Source: Amycolatopsis circi | Lineage (GTDB): Bacteria > Actinomycetota > Actinomycetes > Mycobacteriales > Pseudonocardiaceae | Direction of reading: 5' to 3' | Assembly (NCBI RefSeq): GCF_003385235.1 | Contig: NZ_PQIA01000036.1 | Location: forward strand, 1 to 64,000 | Length of the DNA stretch: 64,000 nucleotides | Part shown: piece after piece, positions 38,916-47,330 of the stretch | How the letters are laid out: each line of letters begins with the position of its first letter | Position numbering within the stretch: the first letter of the stretch is position 1 | Notes under the pieces: generated by a model | Told to the model about the DNA's origin: nothing | Databases searched by the model: none | The model's input: only the letters and a program-made list of their open reading frames with translations | Position numbers and translations under genes: made by a program

Positions 38916-39121
38916 GGCAACCGCCGAGTGCTGCATAACGGAGACGTCGCCGCGACCGCTGGTTCGGTGCCTTGTCCCCTGAACAATCCACCGAGCCCCG
39001 CACCGCACGCGCGAGTTCGGCCGACTCGCCCCCAAGCACAACAGGACCGTCAGGCCGCCACACCCACCCACTGGCCCGCCGATCTCACCCGAACACCCGC
39101 CGAGTGCCGCATAATCGCGAC
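38916..39121. other. Intergenic region with a duplicated start-site segment
   Basis: The sequence CGCCGAGTGCTGCATAACG near 38922 recurs as CGCCGAGTGCCGCATAATCG near 39099, directly at the start of the next gene. The second copy supplies the -10 box and start region of the ArsR-type gene; the first copy is followed by only a short open frame. It looks like a duplicated or shifted promoter/start region. Confidence 0.5.
39110..39115 (+). promoter_or_regulatory. -10 box CATAAT, leaderless start of the ArsR-type gene
   Basis: CATAAT is followed by only six bases (CGCGAC) and then the GTG start at 39122. That spacing places the transcription start at or next to the start codon. No Shine-Dalgarno sequence is present, as expected for a leaderless message, which is common for regulators in actinobacteria. 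Confidence 0.5.
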
Positions 39122-40114
39122 GTGCCGCTCACTTTGGAACTGAGCACCGGCGACCTGGCCGCCACCAGGCTCGCCGTCTCGCCGCTGTCCGAGACCGTCT
39201 CCGGTCTGCAGACCCTCGCCGGTTGCTGGGGCCCGACGCGCCACCGACGCTGGACCCGCTGGGCCGCGAACGAACTCGCCGCCCGTCCGCTGGACCTGCC
39301 TTGGACCTGGCCATTGCTCGTCACCGGACGGGCCAGCTGGCCGCAGTTCCTCCTGCCTGCCCCGGCCCGCGCGGCGAACACGATCGACGAGGCGCTGGCC
39401 GCGATGCTCCGGACCACCGCGAGCCAGGTCCGGCAAAGCCTGCACGGCGTGTTCGGCGATCACCTGCCTGCCCCCGCCCGGGCACTCGCCGCCGACCCCG
39501 CAGCGGGGCTTCGCGCCATCGCCGCCGAACTCCGCCAGGCGCACGACCGCCTGATCGCACCGCACTGGGCCCGGCTGCGCGCAGTCCTCGACGCCGACAT
39601 CGCCTACCGCGCCAAACAATGGGCCGACGGCGGCGCGCGCCACCTGTTCGCCGACCTGCACACCAAACTGAACTGGCACGACAGCCGACTCACCCTCGAC
39701 GGCGACCACCGCCCCTCGCCCGGACGGCCCGCCGGCGGACTGGTTCTCTCCCCCGTCGTGCTCGGCCCGCCGTGGGTGATGATCAAACTGCACACCACCA
39801 CGCAAACCACGATCCGCTACCCGGCCCGAGGCAGCGGTGCATTGTGGACAGCCGCCGAACGCCGTCCCGCCGAACCCGCGGTCCGCCTCCTGGGCCGACG
39901 TCGAGCCGAACTGCTGGAGACACTGCGCTCCCCCGCCACGACCACCGACCTCGCCGACGCCCTGCACGTGTCGCCGAGCGCCGTTTCGCAACACCTCCGG
40001 GTCCTGCGAGACAGCGGCCTGGTCTCCGGCCGACGGTCCGGCCGCGAGGTCCTCTACCGCACTACCAAAGAGGGAATGCGCCTGCTGAACCCCTCCGCCG
40101 AACAGCGAATGTGA
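39122..40114 (+). CDS. ArsR/SmtB-type transcriptional regulator with DUF5937 N-terminal domain
   Basis: 330 residues. The N-terminal two thirds (VPLTLELSTGDLAATRLAVSPL onward) resemble the DUF5937 region found in many actinobacterial ArsR-like proteins. The C terminus (about residues 260-320) is a winged helix-turn-helix with DLADALHVSPSAVSQHLRVL as helices 3-4 and a wing GRRSGREVLYRTT. No Cys/His metal-site cluster is visible in the HTH, so a small organic ligand is as likely as a metal. GTG at 39122 was chosen because of the adjacent -10 box and the family-typical start; the frame is open further upstream without support. It lies downstream of rox in the same direction and may control rox or the 35500 exporter. 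Confidence 0.8.
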   Translation: MPLTLELSTGDLAATRLAVSPLSETVSGLQTLAGCWGPTRHRRWTRWAANELAARPLDLPWTWPLLVTGRASWPQFLLPAPARAANTIDEALAAMLRTTASQVRQSLHGVFGDHLPAPARALAADPAAGLRAIAAELRQAHDRLIAPHWARLRAVLDADIAYRAKQWADGGARHLFADLHTKLNWHDSRLTLDGDHRPSPGRPAGGLVLSPVVLGPPWVMIKLHTTTQTTIRYPARGSGALWTAAERRPAEPAVRLLGRRRAELLETLRSPATTTDLADALHVSPSAVSQHLRVLRDSGLVSGRRSGREVLYRTTKEGMRLLNPSAEQRM

Positions 40115-40260
40115 CGCCTCGACAACCTCCCGCTCCCGGCGAAGCACCCGTCCGCGCAGCCCTGTGCCGCGACGCCGAGCGAGGGAATGTGCCTGCTGAG
40201 CCCTCGCCCTTCACGCCCTCCAGCCTCCGGCGAAACACCAGCCCGCTCGCAAGCCGTCCG
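40069..40260. repeat. Degenerate tandem duplication of about 100 bp at the 3' end of the ArsR-type gene
   Basis: GAGGGAATGCGCCTGCTGAA near 40070 (last codons of the gene) recurs as GAGGGAATGTGCCTGCTGAG near 40180. A following block, CCGGCGAAGCACC then CCGGCGAAACACC, also recurs at similar distance. The second copy is non-coding. With 40261-40465 this makes up the 351-bp gap before the kinase; nothing else was recognised there. Confidence 0.5.
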
Positions 40261-40465
40261 TCCAGCCAAGGAACGGAACCCCTCGGCCAACGCACAAAAC
40301 CGACGAGTCCCACCCCCGCACCCTCCAAAACCGCACCTCGGCGGCCTAAACCCCGCGCTTCCCACGACCGAGGCACAAATGTGACAACTCCACCCCCACT
40401 GCCACATTTCCGGAGTACGCTCTCGCGGACCGCGACCGTCCTCGCGGGGAGGGGAAGCGGCGGGG

Positions 40466-42706
40466 ATGAGCGACACTTGGCAGGCGCCCGGGTTCACCGA
40501 GGTCGACGTGCTCGGCGTCGGCGGCTTCGGGCGCGTCGTGCTGGCCAAGCACCAGGACTCCGGCCGCATGGTGGCGATCAAATACCTGCTCGCGGAATAC
40601 CTCGCCGACCCGGACCTCGCGGCCGCGTTCCGGCGCGAGGCGTGGCTGCTGTCCGGCGTCCGAAGCCGGCACGTCGTGCAGCTGTTCGACTTCATCGAAA
40701 CGCCGCAAGGCGCGGCGCTGGTAATGGAGGCCGTGCCCGGCGTGTCCTTGCGCGCGCTCCTGGCGACCGAGAACGTTCTCGCCCCCGAATCCGCACTGGC
40801 CATCCTCAAGGGTTCGCTGCTCGGCCTCGCCGACGCGCACGCCGCCGGAGTCGTCCATCGCGACTACAAACCGGGAAACGTGCTGGTGTCCCGGGAAGGC
40901 CAGTCGAAACTGGTCGACTTCGGACTGGCCACTTTGGACGGACACAACGGACTGACCGCCGGTTCCCCGTCGTACATGGCACCCGAGCAGTGGGCCGGGC
41001 AACCAGGCCAGCCCGCCACCGACGTGTACGCCGCGACTTGCGTGTTCTACCAATGCATCACCGGACACCAGCCGTTCGAAGCGAGCACTACCGACGAACT
41101 TCGCTCGCTGCACCAGATGGCACCGGTGCCGCTCGACGCGGTGCCGGAGAAACTCCGTCCGCTGATCGCGCGCGGAATGGCGAAGGACCCGGCCTGGCGA
41201 CCGTCCACATCGGACGCTTTCGTAGCCGAACTGGAAACCGTCGCCCGCAAGGCTTACGGCAAGGACTGGGAGAAGCGCGGCTGGAAGCGTCTCGCCACCT
41301 CAGCCGCCGCCCTGACCGCGCTCACCCCGCTGGCCCTCCTGACCACTGCGGGCACCGCCGCCGCGCCGATCGGAGCTGGCGCGGTGGCAGCCGGGGTGCC
41401 TGCCACCGGCACCGGAGCGGGCGCGACCGCGGTGATCGTCGGCAAGGTCGTCGCGGTGCTCGTGGTCGTCGGCGCACTGGTCACCGGCGGAATCCTGGTC
41501 TTCAACCGCCAGGACGATCCGCCCGCGTCCGCGCCGCTCACCGTCGCGATGCGGACCGACTCCGGACGCGACCAAGCCCTCCCCATCACCTACGACCTCC
41601 AGTATCCGCAGGTGTCCGGCGGACCGGATGCCGCTGTGCGGCAACGCCTCAACGACGCTTTGCGCGCCCCGATCGACAAGCGGCTGAAGGCCATTCGCGA
41701 CGCGCGCGCCAATCCGAACTGGCAAAGCCAGTTCACCGAAGCCGGAGAAACCCCCGCCGCGCGATCGACCGCGCAGATTCTGCTGCGGACCCCGACGCTG
41801 CTCTCCGTCCGCTACGACCACGATCTCGACTCGAAAGTGCTGGGGCACACGACGTGGCGGTTCCCGGAAACCGTCACCGTCGACCTCGCCACCGGGAACC
41901 CGCTCGGCCCGCCGGACATGTTCCGACCCGAAGTGCTGACCGCGGCCGGGATGCGAACGCTGACGGACCGGATCGAACCGCACACCAGGAACGGTTTCTG
42001 CCAGCTGGCGTCCGTCGACGACAACGGCCGGAAAACCACCATCGACGCCGCCGACCAGACCCCGGCGCGCGGGCACGTTCCGGCGGCCTCGATCGGATTT
42101 ACCAAGACCGGGGCCGAATTCGAGATCCTGTGGTACGACCTGGGCTGCACTACGGCGGCGGGCAAAGAAACCGTAACCGTCCCGTACGCCGAAATCTCCG
42201 ATCTGCTGCAACCGAAGTTCGTGACAATGCTCGGCACCGCAACGCCTTCCTCGCCGACACCGCCATCATCCTCACCGGTAAGCAACACCTACACGAACCC
42301 CCGATTCGGCTTCACCGTGCGCATCCCACAGGGTTACACCGCCGCGCCCTACAGCCCGGACAACGGCGACGGAATGACGTTCACCAACACCGCCCTCGAC
42401 GCGACCCTGACCGTATGGGGCACCAACGCGGGCGGCCGAACCTCCGCGGCGGCATTGGCCGACGCAGCCGCCGAGACAGAAGCGAACGGCGGCCAAGTGA
42501 CCTATCGCAAGGACGAAGGCGATCACTACTCGATTTCCGGCTACCAAAGCGACGGCAAAATTTTCTACGAGCGCGATTTCCTTGGGGCCGATTCGACGGC
42601 CTCGCTTCGCTGGGTTTACCCGCGCGAGCACAAGACCGACCTCGACACGCCTGTCAGCACCACAGTGGACACCTTCCGGCCCGGCGACCTCTCCCAGCCG
42701 CACTAA
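40466..42706 (+). CDS. Membrane serine/threonine protein kinase with RsiV-like (DUF3298-type) extracytoplasmic domain
   Basis: 746 residues. The N-terminal kinase domain (about 8-265) has the glycine loop GVGGFGRV, Lys39 in VAIKY, catalytic HRDYKPGN (Asp133), DFG (Asp151) and APE (172-174). A low-complexity Ala/Gly/Thr linker leads to a transmembrane helix near 320-342 (VVAVLVVVGALVTGGILVF). The outer part begins with a DUF3298-like region (TYDLQYPQV to VPYAEISDLLQPKFVTML). A Ser/Pro/Thr linker and a small C-terminal domain starting NPRFGFTVRIPQGY follow, as in other actinobacterial kinases. GGAGGGGAAG about 8 nt upstream supports the ATG. It is likely a PknB-family sensor of envelope signals; its targets are unknown. 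Confidence 0.92.
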   Translation: MSDTWQAPGFTEVDVLGVGGFGRVVLAKHQDSGRMVAIKYLLAEYLADPDLAAAFRREAWLLSGVRSRHVVQLFDFIETPQGAALVMEAVPGVSLRALLATENVLAPESALAILKGSLLGLADAHAAGVVHRDYKPGNVLVSREGQSKLVDFGLATLDGHNGLTAGSPSYMAPEQWAGQPGQPATDVYAATCVFYQCITGHQPFEASTTDELRSLHQMAPVPLDAVPEKLRPLIARGMAKDPAWRPSTSDAFVAELETVARKAYGKDWEKRGWKRLATSAAALTALTPLALLTTAGTAAAPIGAGAVAAGVPATGTGAGATAVIVGKVVAVLVVVGALVTGGILVFNRQDDPPASAPLTVAMRTDSGRDQALPITYDLQYPQVSGGPDAAVRQRLNDALRAPIDKRLKAIRDARANPNWQSQFTEAGETPAARSTAQILLRTPTLLSVRYDHDLDSKVLGHTTWRFPETVTVDLATGNPLGPPDMFRPEVLTAAGMRTLTDRIEPHTRNGFCQLASVDDNGRKTTIDAADQTPARGHVPAASIGFTKTGAEFEILWYDLGCTTAAGKETVTVPYAEISDLLQPKFVTMLGTATPSSPTPPSSSPVSNTYTNPRFGFTVRIPQGYTAAPYSPDNGDGMTFTNTALDATLTVWGTNAGGRTSAAALADAAAETEANGGQVTYRKDEGDHYSISGYQSDGKIFYERDFLGADSTASLRWVYPREHKTDLDTPVSTTVDTFRPGDLSQPH

Positions 42707-43086
42707 CCCGACGCCCGCGGGCACGGCTACGCGCTGAGCACCGGCCTCAACGCCTACACCGCTTACGCGACAACAAATCCTCGGGTGGCGGCGAGCACGA
42801 GGCACCAGATCACCGAGACGCTGGTAGACCTCCAGCGAGCCTGAACAACGGATTCCGCACCAGAGCTGGTCGATAACCGACAAATCCGGCGCGTATCGCT
42901 GCTCCATTCGGATGATCGACAACTGTCCCGTCCAGCATCCTGACCCGCTCGCACCTAGCCTCGACGGACCCGGCGGCCGCACACTGTCCCGCGTCAGCGA
43001 GGCCCAGCTCCGCGGCCGATTCCGACAACGTTGTCGGCCGGGGCGCGACGCGGGACGGCACGGCCGAACGAGAGGAAGATCGATCA
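42707..43086. other. Intergenic region with an in-frame open tail after the kinase stop
   Basis: Directly after the kinase TAA the same frame stays open for 45 codons to TGA at about 42844, with protein-like composition (GHGYALSTGLNAYTAYATTN). It has no start or Shine-Dalgarno of its own and may be a decayed C-terminal remnant. The rest (42845-43069) shows no gene. GAGAGGAAG at about 43070 is the ribosome binding site of the next gene. Confidence 0.4.
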
Positions 43087-44922
43087 ATGGCTGATCGGAT
43101 CACCGAGCAGGGCCAGGGAAGCCCGGACACCCCGGGCGAGGCGACCTCGGGCGAAGCGGCCGCAGGCAAAACGACTCCCGGCGCGGCGACCGAGGGCACG
43201 GCGATCCCGGCGGAAGCGACTGCACGGACGGCAAACCCGGCCGAAGCACCCGCGAGCCAAGCAGGCCCAGCCGAGGCAGCCGAACGCACGGCGACCCCCG
43301 ACGAGGCAACCGCGAGCAAGACCGCCGCAGACAAGACGGCGCCCAGCTCGGCGACCGAGGGCAAAGCGACCCCAGCCGAGACAACTGCACGCACCGCGTC
43401 CCCGGCCGAAACGCACGCGAGCAACGCAGCCCCCTCCAAGGCAGCCGAACGCACTGCAACCCCCGGCGACGCAACTCCAAGCGAAGCGGCCGCAGACAAG
43501 GCGAGCCCCGCCGAGCCGACCGCAGGCGCAACAACCACAAGCGAAACAACCACCACCAACTCCAAGAAGCTCCGCTCCCGGCACATCACCATGATCGCCC
43601 TCGGCGGCATCATCGGGGCCAGCCTCTTCGTCGGCTCCGGGAACGTCGTGCGCGCCGTCGGACCGGCCGCCGTCATCTCCTACCTCATCGGCGGGCTCCT
43701 CGTCTTCCTCGCGATGCGGATGCTCGGCGAGATGGCCGCGGCGCGTCCGGCGATCGGGTCGTTCATGGAGTACGCCCGGGTGGGGCTCGGCGAGTGGGCG
43801 GGGTACCTCGTCGGCTGGCTGTACTGGTACTACTGGATCGGCGTGATCGCGTTCGAGGCGGTCGTCGGCGGGTCGGTGCTCGGCGGGTGGTTCCCGGCGG
43901 TGCCGCAGTGGGTGTTTTCGGTGCTGCTGTTGCTGTTCTTCACCACCACGAACCTGGTGTCCGCGCGGTCGTTCGGCGAGGTCGAGTACTGGCTGGCGAG
44001 CATCAAGGTCGCCGCGATCATCGTGTTCCTCGCGGTCGGCACGCTGTTCGCGTTCGGGCTCTGGCCGAAGGCGAACTTCTCGATCCCGAACCTCTGGCAG
44101 CACGGCGGATTCGCGCCCAATGGCTGGTGGCCGATCCTCAGCGGCGTCGCGATCGTGATTTTCTCCTACTTCGGCACCGAGATCGCGGTGATGGCCGCGG
44201 CCGAGTCCGAGGATCCGGCCAAGGGTGTCCGGCAGGCGGTCAGCACGGTGATCTGGCGGATCCTGCTGTTCTTCGTCGGCGGGGTGCTGCTGATCGTCAC
44301 CATCGTCCCGTGGAACCAGCTGCCGAATCCCAAGCAGGAAGGGCCGTTCGCGCACGCCTTCACGCTGTTCGGGCTCCCCGGCGCCGGACTGGTGATGAAC
44401 GCGGTCGTGCTGACCGCCGCGTGTTCGGTGCTCAACTCCGGGCTCTACTCCGCGGGCCGGATGTTCTCTGCTCTCGCCGAGAAGCGGCTGGCTCCGCGGG
44501 CGGTGGCGAAGAAGAGCAAGTCCGGCGTGCCGGTCGTCGCGGTGGTGGCTTGCACGATCGGCGGATACATCGCGGTCTTCGTCAACTTCGTCGCGCCGGA
44601 CTCCGGCATCTTCGACTTCATCATGAACTCCGCGGGCCTGGTCGCGTTGTTCGTGTACTCGTTCATCGCGTGCACCCAGATGCGGATGCGACAGAAGATG
44701 ACGCCGGAGGAGCGCGCCGGGCTGAAGCTCAAGATGTGGCTGCACCCGTGGCTCGGCATTCTGACCGTCCTCGGCGTCGTGGCGATCATCGTGGTCATGC
44801 TGCTGACCGACGACTCCGCCCGCACCCAGGTCTGGACGAGCATCGTGTCGCTGGCCGTGATCGCGCTGTTCTGGCCGCTGGTGCGCCGGGGACTGCGGAA
44901 GTCCGCCGCGAAGGAGAGCTAG
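43087..44922 (+). CDS. APC-family amino acid permease (GabP-like) with repetitive N-terminal extension
   Basis: 611 residues. The core from about residue 165 (RHITMIALGGIIGASLFVGSG) is a twelve-helix amino acid/GABA permease of the APC superfamily, with the typical helix-1 GGIIGASLF and EMAAARPAIGSFMEYAR segments. It imports amino acids across the cytoplasmic membrane; the substrate cannot be named. The first 160 residues are unusual: an Ala/Thr/Pro/Glu-rich, probably disordered cytosolic tail built of about two copies of a 55-residue repeat (ATEG at 34 and 89, AERTATP at 65 and 120). A strong GAGAGGAAG 8 nt before this ATG argues that the extension is translated. The gene ends directly against the convergent dipeptidase gene. 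Confidence 0.9.
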   Translation: MADRITEQGQGSPDTPGEATSGEAAAGKTTPGAATEGTAIPAEATARTANPAEAPASQAGPAEAAERTATPDEATASKTAADKTAPSSATEGKATPAETTARTASPAETHASNAAPSKAAERTATPGDATPSEAAADKASPAEPTAGATTTSETTTTNSKKLRSRHITMIALGGIIGASLFVGSGNVVRAVGPAAVISYLIGGLLVFLAMRMLGEMAAARPAIGSFMEYARVGLGEWAGYLVGWLYWYYWIGVIAFEAVVGGSVLGGWFPAVPQWVFSVLLLLFFTTTNLVSARSFGEVEYWLASIKVAAIIVFLAVGTLFAFGLWPKANFSIPNLWQHGGFAPNGWWPILSGVAIVIFSYFGTEIAVMAAAESEDPAKGVRQAVSTVIWRILLFFVGGVLLIVTIVPWNQLPNPKQEGPFAHAFTLFGLPGAGLVMNAVVLTAACSVLNSGLYSAGRMFSALAEKRLAPRAVAKKSKSGVPVVAVVACTIGGYIAVFVNFVAPDSGIFDFIMNSAGLVALFVYSFIACTQMRMRQKMTPEERAGLKLKMWLHPWLGILTVLGVVAIIVVMLLTDDSARTQVWTSIVSLAVIALFWPLVRRGLRKSAAKES

Positions 44923-45729
44923 CTAAGCCACCGGGCAGCGCAGCGACCTCCGCGAAATCGGGAAGTCGAAATACGCGGCAGGGAAGGTCTCCGGCTGGAA
45001 CGTGTAGTGCCACCATTCCTCGGGCAGGTTCTTGAACCCGGCCCGCTCCAGCCCGTGCAGCAGGAGCATCCGGTTCTCCTTCTGCTTGCCGACGATCCGC
45101 GGGTCGAGCGTGTGCGCGAGGGTGTCGAAGCAGTCGAAGCCGGTGCCCATGTCGATGGAATTGTCCGGGAACCGGTCGGCTTCCGGGCCGTAGCAAGGCT
45201 TCAGCGGCTGACCGGGGCGGTACCGCCGCGTCGGGAACGCCGGGAGGCGGACGAGCGTGAGGTCGACCGTGCTTCCCCGGCTGTGCCCGGATTTCGCCGC
45301 GATGTAACCGTCCTCGAAGAGCCGGTCCTTCTCCACGCGCGGGTAGAACTCGGCTTTCATCCGCAGGTCGGACAGGTCCTCGGCCCAGCGCACGAAGTTG
45401 TCGACCGCGCGCTGCGGCCGGTAGCAGTCGTAGACCTTCAGCGTGTAGCCCTGGCGCAGGAACGACAGCTGCGCCTTGTGCAACGCCACCGCGGCGTCGC
45501 GGGTCAGGATGCACATCGGCTGCCGGTAGCCGTCGACCGGCGCGCCAGTGAAGTTGTGTGGCGTGATGTAGCGGATTTCCTGCACGATGGTCGGATCGAC
45601 GTCGCGCAGGGCGACGAACTCGGGCGGCGCCTTCGGCTCCGGTGCGGCCGGTGCCGGCGGTGCGGCGACGAGACAGGTCAGCAGGCTCATCGCGGCGACC
45701 ACCAAGCCGCGCATCATCTTTCCGCGCAT
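44923..45729 (-). CDS. Secreted D-Ala-D-Ala dipeptidase (VanX-like, M15D family)
   Basis: 268 residues beginning with a Sec signal peptide (MMRGLVVAAMSLLTCLVAAPPAPA). The zinc metallopeptidase signature is complete: SGHSRGSTVD with His149 and Asp156, then EEWWH with catalytic Glu238 and ligand His241; YRP at 103-105 corresponds to the VanX substrate-binding Arg. VanX enzymes hydrolyse D-Ala-D-Ala. The exported form here is more likely to trim peptidoglycan peptides outside the membrane than to give intracellular vancomycin resistance, and no vanH or vanA lies nearby. Starts at 45729, 45717 or 45714 are all possible; the frame is open to 46341 but is a repeat shadow there. It converges with the permease gene with no gap. 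Confidence 0.88.
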   Translation of the reverse strand: MRGKMMRGLVVAAMSLLTCLVAAPPAPAAPEPKAPPEFVALRDVDPTIVQEIRYITPHNFTGAPVDGYRQPMCILTRDAAVALHKAQLSFLRQGYTLKVYDCYRPQRAVDNFVRWAEDLSDLRMKAEFYPRVEKDRLFEDGYIAAKSGHSRGSTVDLTLVRLPAFPTRRYRPGQPLKPCYGPEADRFPDNSIDMGTGFDCFDTLAHTLDPRIVGKQKENRMLLLHGLERAGFKNLPEEWWHYTFQPETFPAAYFDFPISRRSLRCPVA

Positions 45730-45922
45730 AGCCCGCTTGCTTACCACAAGTTCACGCGCTGGTGTAGGCGTCGTACACCGGCCAGCGCCGTCTTCATCAT
45801 CCGCGGCACGGCGGCGATCACGGTGCCGTGCGCGCGCCGTTCGGCGGCACCGCACAGTCCGATCCTCGTCCGGCCGCCGCTGGGCCGGTGCGACTTCCTT
45901 TGTGCAGCGCGAGAACTCGGGA

Positions 45923-46177
45923 TCAGGCTTGCGGGGCGGACGTCTTCCGCACCACCCGACGCCGCCCATCCGCACGCAACATCGGCCCGAACCGCAACCG
46001 CGCCTCCCCCGCCAACTCGGCACCGACGTCCACCTCGAACCAACCCGCCGACGCAGCAATACGCAACCGAACACCCCGCCCGGCGAGGCCGGTGACCCGA
46101 CCCCGAGCCCTCCAACAACTGCACCCCGTGCGTCAACGGCCGCCACCCCAGCACATGCCGGACCACCACCAACCGGA
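45923..46177 (-). pseudogene. Frameshifted tandem copy of the 3' end of the 46178 gene
   Basis: 255-bp unit nearly identical to 46178-46432. It retains the coding pattern from about LVVVQHVLG to the terminal KTSAPQA and TGA, but a 2-nt deletion after the QLL codons breaks the frame. It has no start of its own and lies directly downstream of the intact gene, so it is a non-functional duplicate. The remaining 190 bp to the dipeptidase start show no gene. Confidence 0.75.
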
Positions 46178-47083
46178 TCAGGCTTGCGGAGCGGACGTCT
46201 TCCGCACCACCCGACGCCGCCCGTCCGCACGCAACATCGGCCCGAACCGCGACCGCGCCTCCCCCGCCAACTCGGCACCGAGGTCCACCTCGAACCCACC
46301 CGCCGACGCAGCAATACGCAACCGACCACCCCGCCCGGCAAGACCGGTGACCCGATCCCGAGCCACCGCCAGCAACTGCACCCCGTGCGTCAACGGCCGC
46401 CGCCCCAGCACGTGCTGGACGACGACCAGTTCCTGCCGCGTCAGCGCGACGAACGCGGCTGGCCGCGATTGCTGCCACAGCCATCGCCGCGGCAGTTCGG
46501 GTTCCGCACCGAGGTAGCGCGTATGCCGGGTATGCCCGAGTGCCACCAGCGGGGACGCCGGAAGCCGGTCCCAGCCAAGCGAAGGCGGCCCCGCGTGCGC
46601 CGGTTCCGCCGCGCCGGGCCGATGCGCGCGCGATCGCACGTGCGTCAAGAGGTCGGCCACCGCGGGCCATGCCCACGAGCGGTAACGGAAAACCAGCGTT
46701 GTCCGGACGCCGGTTAGCACCAGACAGGCATGCTTTCCGGCCATCGCGTGCTCGACCGCGATCAGCTCCGGGTACGGGATCGCGCCGACGATGCGCGGAT
46801 AAGGCAGGTCGTCGACCCACAGCGCCACCCCGCGCGCGCCCGCGCCCAGTGCCTGCTCCGGCGTCCACACCACGCCGTCGCTCGACGGCCGGGTCGCCGA
46901 CGGGGCCAGGACCACCTCGCCCGGGCCGACCAGGTCCGCGAGGTCCTCCGCCGCCGCGCCCGGCCGGGACCAGCGGGAAGGCGGTTTGGTGTCGAGCCGG
47001 TCGGCGAGGTCGCGGCCGACCTGGATCTCCCATGGCTCCGCCGCAGCGGTGAGCGCGGCCCGCGCCGAACCGATGCCGGACAT
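46178..47083 (-). CDS. Conserved-looking hypothetical protein, 301 aa
   Basis: I do not recognise the family. AGGAGG five nucleotides before the ATG at 47083 makes translation likely. The protein is soluble, without signal peptide or membrane helices. The middle (ALWVDDLPYPRIVGAIPYPELIAVEHAM ...ACLVLTGVRTTLVFRYRS, about residues 87-135) has the alternating pattern of a small beta-rich domain, possibly PH-like, and the C terminus is basic (RADGRRRVVRKTSAPQA). It is transcribed away from the amidohydrolase gene across a 247-bp divergent region. Its 3' end is duplicated downstream. Confidence 0.65.
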   Translation of the reverse strand: MSGIGSARAALTAAAEPWEIQVGRDLADRLDTKPPSRWSRPGAAAEDLADLVGPGEVVLAPSATRPSSDGVVWTPEQALGAGARGVALWVDDLPYPRIVGAIPYPELIAVEHAMAGKHACLVLTGVRTTLVFRYRSWAWPAVADLLTHVRSRAHRPGAAEPAHAGPPSLGWDRLPASPLVALGHTRHTRYLGAEPELPRRWLWQQSRPAAFVALTRQELVVVQHVLGRRPLTHGVQLLAVARDRVTGLAGRGGRLRIAASAGGFEVDLGAELAGEARSRFGPMLRADGRRRVVRKTSAPQA

Positions 47084-47330
47084 GGGAGCCTCCTGCCGTC
47101 GCGGGAGCCGGGCCTGGTGCCCTGTGCTTCCAGCGTATACACCGCCGCGCGGCCGCTTCTCATTCCGCAGCTCACCCGGGTGGGACCTAGATCACCCGTT
47201 TGCCGCAACCCGCTTCGACGATGCGCCCGCACCCGCGCCGCCCCTAGAATCGGCGGTGCGGCACCGTTGCCACTGTCCTTTGTGGACATCGCGCCGCGCG
47301 GCAGCCTGCTTCGAACCTGGAGGGAACCTC

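Noticed and set aside
39223-42876. 1217-codon plus-strand frame across the ArsR-type and kinase genes
   Set aside because: Composition is that of a frame shadow, while the overlapping genes show complete kinase and HTH motifs.
44923-46341. 472-residue version of the VanX-like protein
   Set aside because: The extra N-terminal part is a frame shadow of the duplicated 3' repeats and carries their period. The signal peptide marks the true start near 45729.
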